Positions 24,477 through 33,945 of a stretch of 64,000 bases of DNA are shown in pieces. Under the pieces are notes generated by a model, which saw nothing but the letters and a program-made list of their open reading frames with translations, was not told the origin of the DNA and ran no database searches. The DNA lies in NCBI GenBank assembly GCA_947630175.1, contig CANRGJ010000003.1, forward strand, positions 1 to 64,000, in the 5' to 3' direction. Position numbers and translations under genes: made by a program. Numbering within the stretch: position 1 is the first letter of the stretch; every line of letters begins with the position of its first letter. Origin of the DNA: an uncultured Ruminiclostridium sp. GTDB taxonomy: Bacteria; Bacillota; Clostridia; Oscillospirales; Ruminococcaceae.

Positions 24477-24543
24477 GGGGTTTTGGTGAATTTTTGCAAA
24501 ATCAGCTTTAAACAATATAAATTATGGAAATATATCGCTCCTG

Positions 24544-24595
24544 TTGACATTATCAAAAATATGTGATACAATAATATTGTACAGAAAATTGTACA
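24544..24595 (+). promoter_or_regulatory. yefM-yoeB promoter and TGTACA operators
   Basis: TTGACA (24544-24549), 17-bp spacer, TACAAT (24567-24572). Two TGTACA hexamers at 24578-24583 and 24590-24595 are placed in the inverted repeat TTGTACA-6 nt-TGTACAA. TGTACA is the known core of the E. coli YefM operator, so YefM autorepression is likely. Confidence 0.75.
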
Positions 24596-24625
24596 ATATA
24601 TTGATTGGCTTAAAGAGGTGATACT

Positions 24626-24883
24626 ATGTTAGCAATCAATTATTCCACTATCAGAAACAATCTTAAAGACTATTGCGACAAGGTGACCAACGAAGCGGAG
24701 ACCGTTATCGTTACAAGAAAAAACGAAAAAAACGTGGTGATAATGAGCCTTGAACAGTACAACAGCCTTATGAAAGCGGTAAGAAACTCCGAATATCTTG
24801 CAAAGATAGACAGAGCGTTCCGTCAGCTTGAGGCAGGAAACGGACAGCAGCACGAGCTTTCAGAGGACGATACTGATGAATAA
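24626..24883 (+). CDS. yefM: YefM-type antitoxin
   Basis: 85 aa. Phd/YefM fold: MLAINYSTIRNNLKDYCDKV (N-terminal DNA-binding part) with VIVTRKNEKNVVIMSLEQYN, followed by an acidic flexible tail (HELSEDDTDE) that would wrap YoeB. The stop overlaps the toxin start by 8 bp. GAGGTG ribosome binding site. Confidence 0.93.
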   Translation: MLAINYSTIRNNLKDYCDKVTNEAETVIVTRKNEKNVVIMSLEQYNSLMKAVRNSEYLAKIDRAFRQLEAGNGQQHELSEDDTDE

Positions 24884-25133
24884 GCTGTGGAGCGATATTG
24901 CTTGGGACGAATATCTGTACTGGCAACAGACGGACAAAAAGCTGGTCAGGAAAATCAATGAGCTGATAAAGGATATTGAGAGAAACGGTCTTTCAAAAGG
25001 CACGGGACACCCCGAGCCGTTAAAATACAGAAAAGCGTGGAGCATGCGCATAGACCACGAAAACAGACTGTTTTACAATATCGTTGACGGTAATTTGTGG
25101 ATCGCTTCCTGCAAAGGACATTATGAAGAATAA
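24876..25133 (+). CDS. yoeB: YoeB-type ribosome-dependent mRNA interferase toxin
   Basis: 85 aa from MNKLWSDIAWDEYLYWQQTD. Contains the family elements LVRKINELIKDIERNG, KGTGHPEPLKY and WSMRIDHENRLFYNI, ending in SCKGHYEE; YoeB active-site positions (Glu, Arg, His, Tyr) are present. Cleaves mRNA in the ribosomal A site. The upstream ATG at 24828 is inside yefM and implausible. Confidence 0.93.
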   Translation: MNKLWSDIAWDEYLYWQQTDKKLVRKINELIKDIERNGLSKGTGHPEPLKYRKAWSMRIDHENRLFYNIVDGNLWIASCKGHYEE

Positions 25134-25267
25134 AAAAGGAGATTTAGATAGCTCCGCATAAAGCAACAAAAGCAGACGAAAACCGTCTGCTTTTTGTGTA
25201 TAGAAGTGAGCACATTAGAACTCATCTGACTGATAAATTGGAATTTAACTTATTACGACATATACTC

Positions 25268-26323
25268 TCATAGCTCTGAATAGTGTAAAATCAACAACGC
25301 TCTGAAAGTAATATCACAAAGTTTGCTTGTTACACTTTTCCAATCCTTTTCAATCTGCAAGCCCGAGTAGGTTGAAATGCCTTGCAGTTCTTCTTCGTCA
25401 GCAGCGATTCGACAAATACCGTTTTCATCTATGGAATTCTTGATTGCCTTTACTTCGTTTTGCACAGCAGGAAGATAGTGATGTACCCCGCAGCGAACAA
25501 GCCATTCAACTGCTTCAAGGTTGACAACGCTTACGCCGTTTTTTTCATAGCGGATCGCATATCCCTCGCAAAACCCGCCAAGCGTGCCGAGAGGATGTCC
25601 TACCCATGAAATAGCCCCCACGCCTTTTATTTCGGGGCGATCAGTTCTCATCAGCTTTTCAAAAGATTTTGCAAGCATTCGACTGTTTTCTTCGCTCTTC
25701 CACGAATCCGTATGTGCAAGGATGTCAAAGTGATAGCGACAAGGCCATTTTTCATAGTTGTTGAATAATCTGTATTTGCAGCTTTTTATCCTGCGTGAAA
25801 TATCTATAACTGAATCCACTTCAAGCACACGCTTGAAAGAGTCCAAGGATAGCTGTATCTGTGGTTTGATGTCTATCACATCATCATATCCGGCACGAGC
25901 TATGCAGGCACACCGTATAAGGTTTTGCCCGTTAGCGGCATATTTGAACTCATCATAAACCTTTCCTTTGGTACGATAGCATAAATCAGAAAACGGCACG
26001 GTTACAAAAGCATCCATTGCTTTTTGGAGAACAGGATTATCCTTGCGTACACCTTTTTCAGCAAAGTATTTTGTACCGCACTCTTGATTCTCATACGGTC
26101 CGGCATTTTTATTAGGTCCATGAAATCCATTGCCGAGCCAGCCGTTTTCTTTTTGACAGTTTGTAATCAATACAGAGATCGGCTCCGCCATGATTTCTTC
26201 TTGTAAGGCGGCTTCTTCCTTCGGAGTAATACAGTTCAGTATCTCTTTTTTCACTCTGTACCGAATAGAAGGTCCTGCATTTTCGAGAAGAAAAACAATT
26301 GTATTTTTACAGCTGGGTTCCAT
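25268..26323 (-). CDS. Uncharacterised soluble protein, helical-repeat fold suspected
   Basis: 351 aa, no signal peptide or membrane segment; GGAGG 5 nt before the ATG. I do not recognise a named family. Features: VFLLENAGPSIRYRVKKEIL, GWLGNGFHGPNKN, ENQECGTKYFAEKGV, several Cys residues and CRYHFDILAHTDSW; the layout of helical pairs with conserved Gly/Trp recalls prenyltransferase/terpenoid-cyclase-like toroids found in small Firmicutes proteins. Composition is A+T-richer than the adjacent pgsA. Monocistronic between yoeB and pgsA. Confidence 0.75.
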   Translation of the reverse strand: MEPSCKNTIVFLLENAGPSIRYRVKKEILNCITPKEEAALQEEIMAEPISVLITNCQKENGWLGNGFHGPNKNAGPYENQECGTKYFAEKGVRKDNPVLQKAMDAFVTVPFSDLCYRTKGKVYDEFKYAANGQNLIRCACIARAGYDDVIDIKPQIQLSLDSFKRVLEVDSVIDISRRIKSCKYRLFNNYEKWPCRYHFDILAHTDSWKSEENSRMLAKSFEKLMRTDRPEIKGVGAISWVGHPLGTLGGFCEGYAIRYEKNGVSVVNLEAVEWLVRCGVHHYLPAVQNEVKAIKNSIDENGICRIAADEEELQGISTYSGLQIEKDWKSVTSKLCDITFRALLILHYSEL

Positions 26324-26383
26324 ATATCCTCCGATTTATCGCATTGAAAGTCATATCAGTATGCCCCTTTAAAATCTCCTTTT

Positions 26384-26947
26384 TTATTTCAGCACATGCC
26401 TGTAATTCACCACATACTGGATACCGCTGATAAGGGTGAGCAGGGCGCTTATATACATCAGTATATCGGAGATTATCCCTATGGGGAGCTGTTGTAACGT
26501 TCCGAAATTGTCAATAAATATATGACCCACGGTTATTATCACAATGGAAACCATTGTGACGGCAGTTTTCAGCTTGCCCCATATACCTGCGGCTATAACG
26601 ACGTGCTTTTCGCTCCCCGCCGCCGCAAGGCGCAGGGCGGAAACGATAAATTCACGGGAAATTATGATTATCACAAGGAAAGAGTAGGTCCACCTAAGCT
26701 CCACCATACAGATAAGGGCGGCGGAAACAAGCACCTTGTCCGCCAGCGGGTCGAGAAATTTTCCCAGGTCGGTGACAAGTCCACGCTTGCGGGCGATCTT
26801 TCCGTCCACCATATCGGTTATGGAAGCGGCGGCAAATATCACCAGCGCCCAGAGATAGTTGAACGGTATGGCGGGGATAAGCATAAATACCACGTAAAGC
26901 GGCACTGCAAGCACTCTCGCCAGTGTAAGTCTGTTGGGTAAATTCAT
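26384..26947 (-). CDS. pgsA: CDP-diacylglycerol-glycerol-3-phosphate 3-phosphatidyltransferase
   Basis: 187 aa integral membrane enzyme of phosphatidylglycerol synthesis. The CDP-alcohol phosphatidyltransferase motif is complete: D45xxDG49xxAR53x8G62xxxD66xxxD70. N-terminus MNLPNRLTLARVLAVPLYVV is typical. Lies 14 bp behind rimO, probably one operon. A second family member lies at 43244-43840. Confidence 0.9.
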   Translation of the reverse strand: MNLPNRLTLARVLAVPLYVVFMLIPAIPFNYLWALVIFAAASITDMVDGKIARKRGLVTDLGKFLDPLADKVLVSAALICMVELRWTYSFLVIIIISREFIVSALRLAAAGSEKHVVIAAGIWGKLKTAVTMVSIVIITVGHIFIDNFGTLQQLPIGIISDILMYISALLTLISGIQYVVNYRHVLK

Positions 26948-26961
26948 TTTTTCTCCTTGCT

Positions 26962-28290
26962 TCAGGACTTCAGCTGTCCCAAAAGATTGTTGTCAACGCT
27001 GTCGGTTATCTCAACCTGCACGAATTGTCCTATTTTCAGGTTTTTTCCCGTAAAATATATCATTCCGTCTATTTCGGGGGCGTACATAAAGTTCCTGCCG
27101 AAATACATCTCGGAATAGCGGTCGTAGCCCTCTACCACCGTTTCAAAGGTCTTGCCTGTCTGCTGTGAGCAGAATTCCTCAAGGCGTATCTCCTGCTGAC
27201 CCATGATTATCTCGGCTCTGTGTTCCTTTTCACGGTCGGGGATCTGATTGTCCATTTCGGCGGCGGGAGTTCCCTCCTCGGCGGAATAGGCAAAACAGCC
27301 TAAATGCTGGAATCTCATCTCCTGAGCAAATTCCGCAAGCTCCTCAAACTGAGCGTTGCTTTCACCGGGAAAGCCTGTTATAAAGGTAGTTCGCAGGATT
27401 ATGTCAGGTATCTCCGCCCTTATTTTATTTATCAGGGCGGTAAGGCTTTTCCTGTCGCCGCTTCTGTTCATCGCTTTCAGAATATCGCCGTTGCAGTGCT
27501 GGAGGGGAATGTCCATATAGTGAAGTATTTTGGGGTTGCGCTTTATGCAGGCGATAAGCTCGTCGGTTATCCTGTCGGGATAGCAGTAAAGCAGGCGTAT
27601 CCATTTAACTCCCTCCACCTCACAGATTTTATCCAGCAGTTCGGGGAGCATAAGTTTTCCGTAAAGGTCAAGCCCGTAGCGGGTGGTGTCCTGCGCCACT
27701 AACACAAGCTCCCTTACCCCTTGGGAAACAAGGTATTTCACTTCCTCGATGATGTTTTCCATAGGTCTGCTTTTAAAGCCGCCCCTTATATAAGGTATAG
27801 CGCAGTAGGAACAGCGGTTGTCACAGCCGTCGGCTATCCTGAGATAAGCGTAATGCGCCATTGTGGAAAGCAGGCGCTTTCCCTCCATATCCAGCGGCTT
27901 TTCTCCGCTTTCACGCACTATCCTTTCTCCCTTTAAAACCGCCTCGATAGCGTCAACGATGTCGTCGTTGCAGCCTATGCCCAGTATTCCGTCAACTTCG
28001 GGGAATTCCTCGTCCATCAGCTTTGTGTACCGCTGAGCAAGACAGCCTGTAACGATTATCTTTTTGTTTATGCCGTCGTTTTTGCGGTTCACCGCTTCCA
28101 TTATCTCTTCAATGGCTTCTTCCTTGGCGGACTGGATAAAGCCGCAGGTGTTTATCACCACCACGTCGGCAAGTCCGGCTTCTTCCACCAGCTTGTAGCC
28201 CGCTTTGTTTATCTTTTCCATCATAAGCTCGGCGTCACACTGATTTTTGGGACAGCCGAGGGAAACCATAGCAACTTTTACAGGTTCCAT
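26962..28290 (-). CDS. rimO: Ribosomal protein S12 methylthiotransferase RimO
   Basis: 442 aa from MEPVKVAMVSLGCPKNQCDA (AGGTG upstream); a longer ORF start only adds dispersed-repeat sequence. UPF0004 cluster cysteines (GCPKNQCD, INTCGFI, TGCLAQRY), radical-SAM CDNRCSYCAIP, and a C-terminal TRAM domain. GFKSRPMENIIEEV distinguishes RimO-like from MiaB by context only. Methylthiolates an Asp of S12. Confidence 0.93.
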   Translation of the reverse strand: MEPVKVAMVSLGCPKNQCDAELMMEKINKAGYKLVEEAGLADVVVINTCGFIQSAKEEAIEEIMEAVNRKNDGINKKIIVTGCLAQRYTKLMDEEFPEVDGILGIGCNDDIVDAIEAVLKGERIVRESGEKPLDMEGKRLLSTMAHYAYLRIADGCDNRCSYCAIPYIRGGFKSRPMENIIEEVKYLVSQGVRELVLVAQDTTRYGLDLYGKLMLPELLDKICEVEGVKWIRLLYCYPDRITDELIACIKRNPKILHYMDIPLQHCNGDILKAMNRSGDRKSLTALINKIRAEIPDIILRTTFITGFPGESNAQFEELAEFAQEMRFQHLGCFAYSAEEGTPAAEMDNQIPDREKEHRAEIIMGQQEIRLEEFCSQQTGKTFETVVEGYDRYSEMYFGRNFMYAPEIDGMIYFTGKNLKIGQFVQVEITDSVDNNLLGQLKS

Positions 28291-28304
28291 AAAACACCTC
28301 GAAT

Positions 28305-28562
28305 TTTCAGTTGACAGTGTACAGTTGACAGTTGACAATTGTGGTTATCGCCTGCGGCGATTTATTTAGGATTGCCGCCTGCAAATTTTTGCCTGTCATT
28401 TCAAATCCGTTTTTCGGCGAAGCCGATGTCCAATATTGCGGTATTGCGAAGCAATATGGATTGCCTTTAGGGCAATCCAAGCAATGTTGGATCATACTTC
28501 CGCCCTCGGCGGAAGTATTGAGCTCCACAACTGTACACTGTACACTGTACACTTTCAACTTT
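28305..28562. repeat. Dispersed hairpin repeat, expanded copy
   Basis: The longest copy: arms CAGTTGACAGTGTACAGTTG and CAACTGTACACTGTACACTG with at least four inner hairpins, e.g. TATTGC-GAA-GCAATA, GGATTGCC-TTTA-GGGCAATCC and ACTTCCGCC-CTC-GGCGGAAGT. It fills the recX-rimO gap and supplies the recX stop codon (TGA in GAAAGTTGAAAG on the minus strand). Confidence 0.85.
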
Positions 28563-29043
28563 CATTTATTTCTTCAAGCACGGAGGTTATCGCCTCTTTT
28601 ATCTCACCAAAGCCGTAACCTCGCCTTGCAAGGGCGGCTATCACCTTTTGCCGCTGTTCGCGGTCGGTTATTTTGTCGGAATATTTTTTACGAACAAGGT
28701 CAGTAAGCGCGTCCGTCATTTCCTCACAGTCAAATTCCGACAAGGTCTGCTCCGTCAGCTCTTCGGGAACGCCCTTGCGGCGCATTTCCGCCTTTGCTCT
28801 GCGCAGACCGTATTTCTTCCCGTTTATCAATGCGCTTGCAAGGCGCTTGGCGTAATCCTCGTCGTCGATAAAGCCGTAGCGCAGCATATCCTCCATAACC
28901 TTTTCGGTGGTTTCCACTGAATAATTTTTCAGCAGTTTTTCCCTTAATGCGGCGGAGGAATAGGCGTGGGAGCCTAAAAGGTATGTGGCTCTCTTTTTTG
29001 CCCGCTGATATTCGGCGTCGTTTTCCTCATCAAGAAAGCTCAT
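28555..29043 (-). CDS. recX: Regulatory protein RecX
   Basis: 162 aa all-helical protein with three-helix repeats ([58 protein letters not shown]). Modulates RecA filaments. ATG overlaps the recA stop (ATGA). The stop lies inside a dispersed repeat arm. Confidence 0.92.
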   Translation of the reverse strand: MSFLDEENDAEYQRAKKRATYLLGSHAYSSAALREKLLKNYSVETTEKVMEDMLRYGFIDDEDYAKRLASALINGKKYGLRRAKAEMRRKGVPEELTEQTLSEFDCEEMTDALTDLVRKKYSDKITDREQRQKVIAALARRGYGFGEIKEAITSVLEEINES

Positions 29044-30233
29044 GAGTTTTCGTCGTCCTCAATGGCAAATTCCTCAAAATCCTCCTCCGCCTCGACTACA
29101 ACGCTTTTCTTGGCAGATTTTTTGGCGGCGGGCTTGTCTTCGGCTTCGGCAGAGGTTTCTTCCTCGCCATCATCTTCGGTCTGGGCGGAGAAAAGCTGAT
29201 CCGCTTTTTCCCTTATCTTCGATTCTATCTCGCTCAGCACGTCGGGATTTTCGGGGAGCCATTTCATAACGCTCTCACGTCCCTGACCTATCCTGAGATC
29301 GCCGTAGCTGAACCACGAGCCTGACTTTTTGATTATGTCAAGCTCCACGCCCATATCCACGATCTCGCCCATTTTGCTTATGCCCTTGCCGTATATCATA
29401 TCAAATTCGCAGGATTTGAAGGGAGGAGCTACCTTGTTCTTCACTACCTTGCACTTGGTGCGGTTGCCGATTATCTCGCCGCCCTCCTTGATAGGCTCGC
29501 CTCTGCGAACCTCTATTCTTACTGACGCATAGAATTTCAGCGCGCGTCCGCCGGGGGTAGTTTCGGGATTGCCGTACAAAACGCCTATCTTTTCACGCAC
29601 CTGATTTATGAATATGGCAACGGCGTCGGATTTGGAAATTACGGAAGTCAGCTTTCTCATAGCGGCGGACATAAGTCTTGCCTGAACGCCCACAAAGCTG
29701 TCCCCCATTTCTCCCTCTATCTCCGCCTTTGTCACCATAGCGGCTACCGAGTCAAGGACAACTATATCTATCGCTCCCGAACGGACAAGGGATTCGATTA
29801 TATCCAGCGCCTGCTCGCCTGTGTCGGGCTGGGAAACGATAAGCTGGTCCACGTCAACGCCCAGCTGTCTTGCGTAAACAGGGTCAAGAGCGTGCTCTAC
29901 GTCGATGAACGCCGCAATTCCGCCCTTTTTCTGAACCTCCGCCACCGCCTGAAGCGAAACGGTGGTCTTGCCGCCTGATTCGGGACCGTATATCTCCACT
30001 ATTCTCCCCTTGGGAAGTCCGCCTATGCCCAGCGCAAGGTCAAGTCCCAGAGAGCCTGTGGAAACTGCCTCCACATTAAGGTTGGTCTTTTGCTTGCCCA
30101 TTATCATAACGGAGCCTTGTCCGTACTGCTTTTCTATCATTGCGATAGCGGCGTCAAGAGCCTTTTTCTTCTCCTCGGGAGTGGTGAGCTTTACCACAGG
30201 AGCTGCTTTCTTGGTGTTGCTGTTCTTTGCCAT
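29040..30233 (-). CDS. recA: Recombinase RecA
   Basis: 397 aa. Walker A GPESGGKT (83-90), MAW-like core, L1/L2 DNA loops around [20 protein letters not shown] and [22 protein letters not shown], ending in an acidic tail. Homologous recombination and SOS coprotease. I see no convincing LexA box in the 210-bp upstream gap. Confidence 0.97.
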   Translation of the reverse strand: MAKNSNTKKAAPVVKLTTPEEKKKALDAAIAMIEKQYGQGSVMIMGKQKTNLNVEAVSTGSLGLDLALGIGGLPKGRIVEIYGPESGGKTTVSLQAVAEVQKKGGIAAFIDVEHALDPVYARQLGVDVDQLIVSQPDTGEQALDIIESLVRSGAIDIVVLDSVAAMVTKAEIEGEMGDSFVGVQARLMSAAMRKLTSVISKSDAVAIFINQVREKIGVLYGNPETTPGGRALKFYASVRIEVRRGEPIKEGGEIIGNRTKCKVVKNKVAPPFKSCEFDMIYGKGISKMGEIVDMGVELDIIKKSGSWFSYGDLRIGQGRESVMKWLPENPDVLSEIESKIREKADQLFSAQTEDDGEEETSAEAEDKPAAKKSAKKSVVVEAEEDFEEFAIEDDENS

Positions 30234-30445
30234 TTTCGTTCGCCTTTCTGTATATTTAAGTTTAATTTTAACGTAATGTAATATATTTTATATCAGCCTA
30301 AAAGCTGTAAAGTCGCTTTTTGCAGTATTTTGCGGGATTTGTTCAGTTTTTGTCGTATCTTGGAACATTTTGCAAATTCGGCTTTTCAGCTTTGTTATTT
30401 TCGTTTTACTTTCAGTATAATCAAAACAAAATTTTACTTACCGTA

Positions 30446-31288
30446 TCACAATATCTTCCCCGCCGCAACTCTTTTTGCTCCGTTCAGGTCCTTGAAAATT
30501 TCACAGGAAAAGCCTTCCCTTTCCATAAAGGCTTGTACGTCGTGGGACTGCTCCTCACCCATTTCCACTAAAAACGAACCGCCGCTTTTCAGCAGTTTTT
30601 TCCATTTTCCGAAGATAACACGGTAAAAGTCCAGCCCGTCACGCCCGCCGAAAAGGGCGGTGTCAGGCTCGTGCCTTACCTCACGCTGAAGGTTTTCCAT
30701 CTCCTCCGCAGTTAAGTAGGGGGGATTTGCGGTGATTATGTCGCATTTTTCGGGAAGAGCAGAGAAAAGCTCCTCCGTGGGTTCAAGCACGTCGCCTTGC
30801 AGGGGAAAAACGGTATCCTGAACGCCGTTTAACGAAATATTTTCCTTAAAGTAAGCCGTTGCCGCTTCGGAAATTTCCACGCCATAGCAGAGGGCGTCTG
30901 AATTTTTTGCGGCGGCTATGGGGATACAGCCACTCCCCGAACACAAATCAACTAAAATTCCCTTTTCAGGCAAACGCTCCAGCGCAAGCTCCACAAGGGT
31001 TTCCGTTTCGGGGCGGGGGATAAGCACGCCCTCCCCCACCTTAAAGGGCAGGCGGAAAAATTCCCACTCTCCGACGATGTATTGAAGCGGCTCGCCCTTT
31101 ATGCGGCGGCGGGCGGCGTTCACCGCTTTTTCGGCGGCGGTGTCGTCTATCTCCGTTTCCAGCATAAGGGCGGAACGGTCCAGCCCCGTCGCCCACTGCA
31201 AAAGCTGATTTGCTTCAAACACGGCGGTATCTGGGTCGTTTTGCTCCAGAATGTTTCGTAACTGCTTTTTCAGCAGGTGTATCACCAT
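30446..31288 (-). CDS. prmC: Peptide chain release factor N5-glutamine methyltransferase
   Basis: 280 aa from MVIHLLKKQLRNILEQNDPD; the longer ORF start overlaps the upstream gene. SAM motif I VDLCSGSGCIPIA, catalytic NPPYLT, and PRPETETLVE before it. Methylates the GGQ glutamine of RF1/RF2. Start overlaps the end of the DUF1385 gene by 7 bp. Confidence 0.94.
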   Translation of the reverse strand: MVIHLLKKQLRNILEQNDPDTAVFEANQLLQWATGLDRSALMLETEIDDTAAEKAVNAARRRIKGEPLQYIVGEWEFFRLPFKVGEGVLIPRPETETLVELALERLPEKGILVDLCSGSGCIPIAAAKNSDALCYGVEISEAATAYFKENISLNGVQDTVFPLQGDVLEPTEELFSALPEKCDIITANPPYLTAEEMENLQREVRHEPDTALFGGRDGLDFYRVIFGKWKKLLKSGGSFLVEMGEEQSHDVQAFMEREGFSCEIFKDLNGAKRVAAGKIL

Positions 31289-32277
31289 TTGTCGTCCTCT
31301 CCCTCTTTCGGCAGGCAAGGGGTTATCGCCGCTATTGCGCACTCTATCTGGGAATCGTCAGGCTCGCGGGTGGTGAGTCTTTGCATTGCAAGCCCGGGAG
31401 CAGAAATTATCCTGGTGGCAATATTGTCGTATCTTCCCGCTATCTTTATCAGCTCGTAGCCTATTCCCACAACTATGGGGAGAAGTATCAGCTTGCAGGC
31501 TATCCTTATCAGGTCGGCGACGAATTTGCCCACGCCGAACCAGGCGATGAACATTTCGCTGTTTATGGGAACTATGGAATATACCAGAATACTTACGGCA
31601 AGAACAAGGAAGATAAAGCTGGTGCCGCAGCGGGGGTGAAAGCGGGTGTGCTTTCTCACGTTCTCCACGGTAAGCTCCTCTCCCGCCTCATAGGTTGCTA
31701 TGGTCTTATGCTCCGCCCCGTGATACTCATAGGTGCGGCGTATGTCGGACATAAGAGATGTGAGCCAGAGGTACAGGATATAAATCCCTATCTTCAAAAT
31801 TCCCTCAAAAAGCGAACGGAACGGGGAAATATCCACATTACCGCAAAGCGCCTGTATCCCCGTGAATATCCAGGTGGGAACGAACAGGAACAAAAGCAAT
31901 GCCAAAGCTACTCCCAGAACTGCTCCAATAACGGAGATAACGGCAACTATGCTTTTGCCAAAGGTCTTTTCCAGCCACTTCTCGAATTTTGAGGGCTCTT
32001 CGTTCTCCTCGTCCTCAAGGTAGCCTGACTTTTCCATAGACTTGTTCATATAAGTCATTCCGTCCTTGAGCTGGAGGACGAAGTTGAATATGCCTCTTAC
32101 AAAGGGGCATTTCTGATACCATTTTCTTTCGGGGAGGTCCCATTCCTCAAGGTCGATGGTGCCGTCCTTTTTGCGGACAGCCATTGCGCCCTTGCTGACG
32201 CCCCTCATCATTATCCCCTCAATAAGCGCCTGTCCGCCTACTGTGGTGCGGCGCAGGGGAGTTTCTCTCTTTGACAT
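31282..32277 (-). CDS. DUF1385 membrane protein (YqhQ-like)
   Basis: 331 aa. Opens with the family signature TTVGGQALIEGIMMRG and MAVRKKDG; about four membrane helices (~113-140, ~150-170, ~215-245, ~250-280); conserved YEYHGAEHKTIATYEAGEEL and HTRFHPRCGTSFIF. Function unknown; commonly beside prmC/prfA, as here. Coupled to prmC. Confidence 0.92.
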   Translation of the reverse strand: MSKRETPLRRTTVGGQALIEGIMMRGVSKGAMAVRKKDGTIDLEEWDLPERKWYQKCPFVRGIFNFVLQLKDGMTYMNKSMEKSGYLEDEENEEPSKFEKWLEKTFGKSIVAVISVIGAVLGVALALLLFLFVPTWIFTGIQALCGNVDISPFRSLFEGILKIGIYILYLWLTSLMSDIRRTYEYHGAEHKTIATYEAGEELTVENVRKHTRFHPRCGTSFIFLVLAVSILVYSIVPINSEMFIAWFGVGKFVADLIRIACKLILLPIVVGIGYELIKIAGRYDNIATRIISAPGLAMQRLTTREPDDSQIECAIAAITPCLPKEGEDDKW

Positions 32278-32299
32278 TTTTCTGCCTTTCTTTTGCTTT

Positions 32300-33760
32300 T
32301 TACTGCTGTAATGCGGAGGAATTTTCCGCCGCCTTCATACTCTCTATCGTTATGGTGGGGAGGGTTATGGTTACAGTTGTTCCCTGCCCCTTTTCGCTTT
32401 CTATCTCTAACTTTCCGCTGTGGCGGGTCACTATCTCGTCCGCCACCGCAAGACCTATACCCGAACCGCGAACGGTGTTGTTCGCCTTGTAAAAGCGGTT
32501 CTTCACCTTGGGGAGATCCTCAGGGCTTATGCCGCAGCCGTTGTCCGCTATCTTTATCTCCACCTCGCTGTCGGTGAAATGCACGTCTATTCCGATAACG
32601 CCGTCTCTTCCTATATATTTTACGGAATTGTCGATTATATTTATAAACACCTGCCGCATACGGTTCTTGTCGCCGTATATCATAGCGATGCCCTCGGGCT
32701 CGTGGAAGTTGATGATGATGTCGTTTTGCGCCGCCCTTTCGGTGTATATCAAAACTGCGTCCGCAAGCTCCGCCAGAACGTCCATATTCGCTTTCTGCAA
32801 GGTCAGGCGGTTGTTCTGTATGCGGGAGAAGTCCAGCAGCTCCTCCACCATATCCGAAAGGCGCTGTGTCTCGTCGGTAATAACTCTCATTCCCTTTTTG
32901 AGCGTTTCCCTGTCGTGGACCTCCATTATAGTTTCGCTCCAGCCCTTTATGGCGGTCAAAGGCGTTCTCAGCTCGTGGGAAACGGAGCTGATGAAGTCGT
33001 TTTTCATCGCCTCGCTGTCCTGAAGCTCGTTCGCCATATAGTTGAATGCGGTGCAAAGCTCGCCTATCTCGTCGTCACGGTCGGCGTTTATCCTCTCGGA
33101 AAAATCCCCTTTTGCCAGCTTTTTTGAGGAATCCGCCATTATCCTTATTGGGCGGAGAATAGACTGCACGAAATAAAGGTCGAGGAACAGCACCAACAGC
33201 AGTACGAAAAATCCCGCCACCGCAGTCATCAGCACAAGCTGAGCGATATGGGCGTCCACCCGTTCAAGCCCCGTCATAACACGTATAGCGCTGTAATCGG
33301 AATTTCCCGCTTCCACCGCCACGGTGACCGCCATATATTTTTCAGAGGCGTCGCCTCTGTCCAGCTTGCCTATATACTGCCCCGTGCCGTCGCCGTCCTC
33401 GGACATTGCCGCCTCGTAGTCGGGCATTTCCGTTTCCGCGTCGGGAGAAAAGCCGCTGCTTGAAAGGCTTATCCGACCATGGCGGTCGATAGCCATAAGC
33501 TCCATTTTGTCCTTTTCGTCAAAAAGCTCCACCGCGTCCCTGACCTCGTCGGCGTAGTTGCTGGACGAGCCCTCGTAAAATCCCGTCAGCACGCCTGAAA
33601 CGATGTTCGCCTCGGAGCGCAGATACATACTCACCGCGTTGTAATAATATGTACGGGCGGTCAAGAACACCGAAACGGTGATGACCAGCATTATCACCGC
33701 CACCACGCCGAAGCTGTTGATAAACCAGCGGGTGGCGATACTCTTTCTCTTTTTTGCCAT
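32300..33760 (-). CDS. Membrane sensor histidine kinase
   Basis: 486 aa from MAKKRKSIATRWFINSFGVV (GGAG 7 nt upstream); a longer ORF would include 45 residues translated from a dispersed repeat. TM1, extracytoplasmic sensor of ~140 residues, TM2 (VLMTAVAGFFVLLLVLFLDL), HAMP (RPIRIMADSSKKLAKGDFSE), HisKA VSHELRTPLTAIKGW with His262, and HATPase (NIIDNSVKYIG, IADNGCGISPEDL, GSGIGLAVADEIV). WalK/PhoR-like architecture. Pairs with the regulator at 33930-34625; 22 bp ahead of DUF1385. Confidence 0.93.
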   Translation of the reverse strand: MAKKRKSIATRWFINSFGVVAVIMLVITVSVFLTARTYYYNAVSMYLRSEANIVSGVLTGFYEGSSSNYADEVRDAVELFDEKDKMELMAIDRHGRISLSSSGFSPDAETEMPDYEAAMSEDGDGTGQYIGKLDRGDASEKYMAVTVAVEAGNSDYSAIRVMTGLERVDAHIAQLVLMTAVAGFFVLLLVLFLDLYFVQSILRPIRIMADSSKKLAKGDFSERINADRDDEIGELCTAFNYMANELQDSEAMKNDFISSVSHELRTPLTAIKGWSETIMEVHDRETLKKGMRVITDETQRLSDMVEELLDFSRIQNNRLTLQKANMDVLAELADAVLIYTERAAQNDIIINFHEPEGIAMIYGDKNRMRQVFINIIDNSVKYIGRDGVIGIDVHFTDSEVEIKIADNGCGISPEDLPKVKNRFYKANNTVRGSGIGLAVADEIVTRHSGKLEIESEKGQGTTVTITLPTITIESMKAAENSSALQQ

Positions 33761-33779
33761 AAGATTTCTCCGGGAAAGC

Positions 33780-33945
33780 ACATTGACAGTTGACAGTGTA
33801 CAGTGTACAGTTGACAGTTGTGGTATCGCCTTCGGCGATGGATTTTGATTGCCGCCTGCGAATTTGAACCTTTTTTCAAATCCGTTTTTCGGCAACGCCG
33901 AAAAACACCTTCACTTTGCACTTTACACTTTACACTGTCCACTTA
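33780..33945. repeat. Dispersed hairpin repeat copy inside a two-component operon
   Basis: Arms ATTGACAGTTGACAGTGTAC and CACTTTACACTTTACACTGT; inner hairpins ATCGCC-TTC-GGCGAT and GTTTTTCGGC-AAC-GCCGAAAAAC. It lies between regulator and kinase and supplies the regulator's stop codon. Confidence 0.85.

Noticed and set aside
24372-24625. oriC next to rpmH
   Set aside because: No DnaA-box cluster (TTATCCACA-like) and no dnaA. The gap is explained by two divergent promoters and the yefM operator.
30234-30445. SOS (LexA) box ahead of recA
   Set aside because: No CGAAC-N4-GTTCG-type palindrome found by eye in the gap.
32300-33895. Long start of the sensor kinase at 33895
   Set aside because: The additional 45 residues are translated from a dispersed repeat arm; the ATG at 33760 has a good ribosome binding site.
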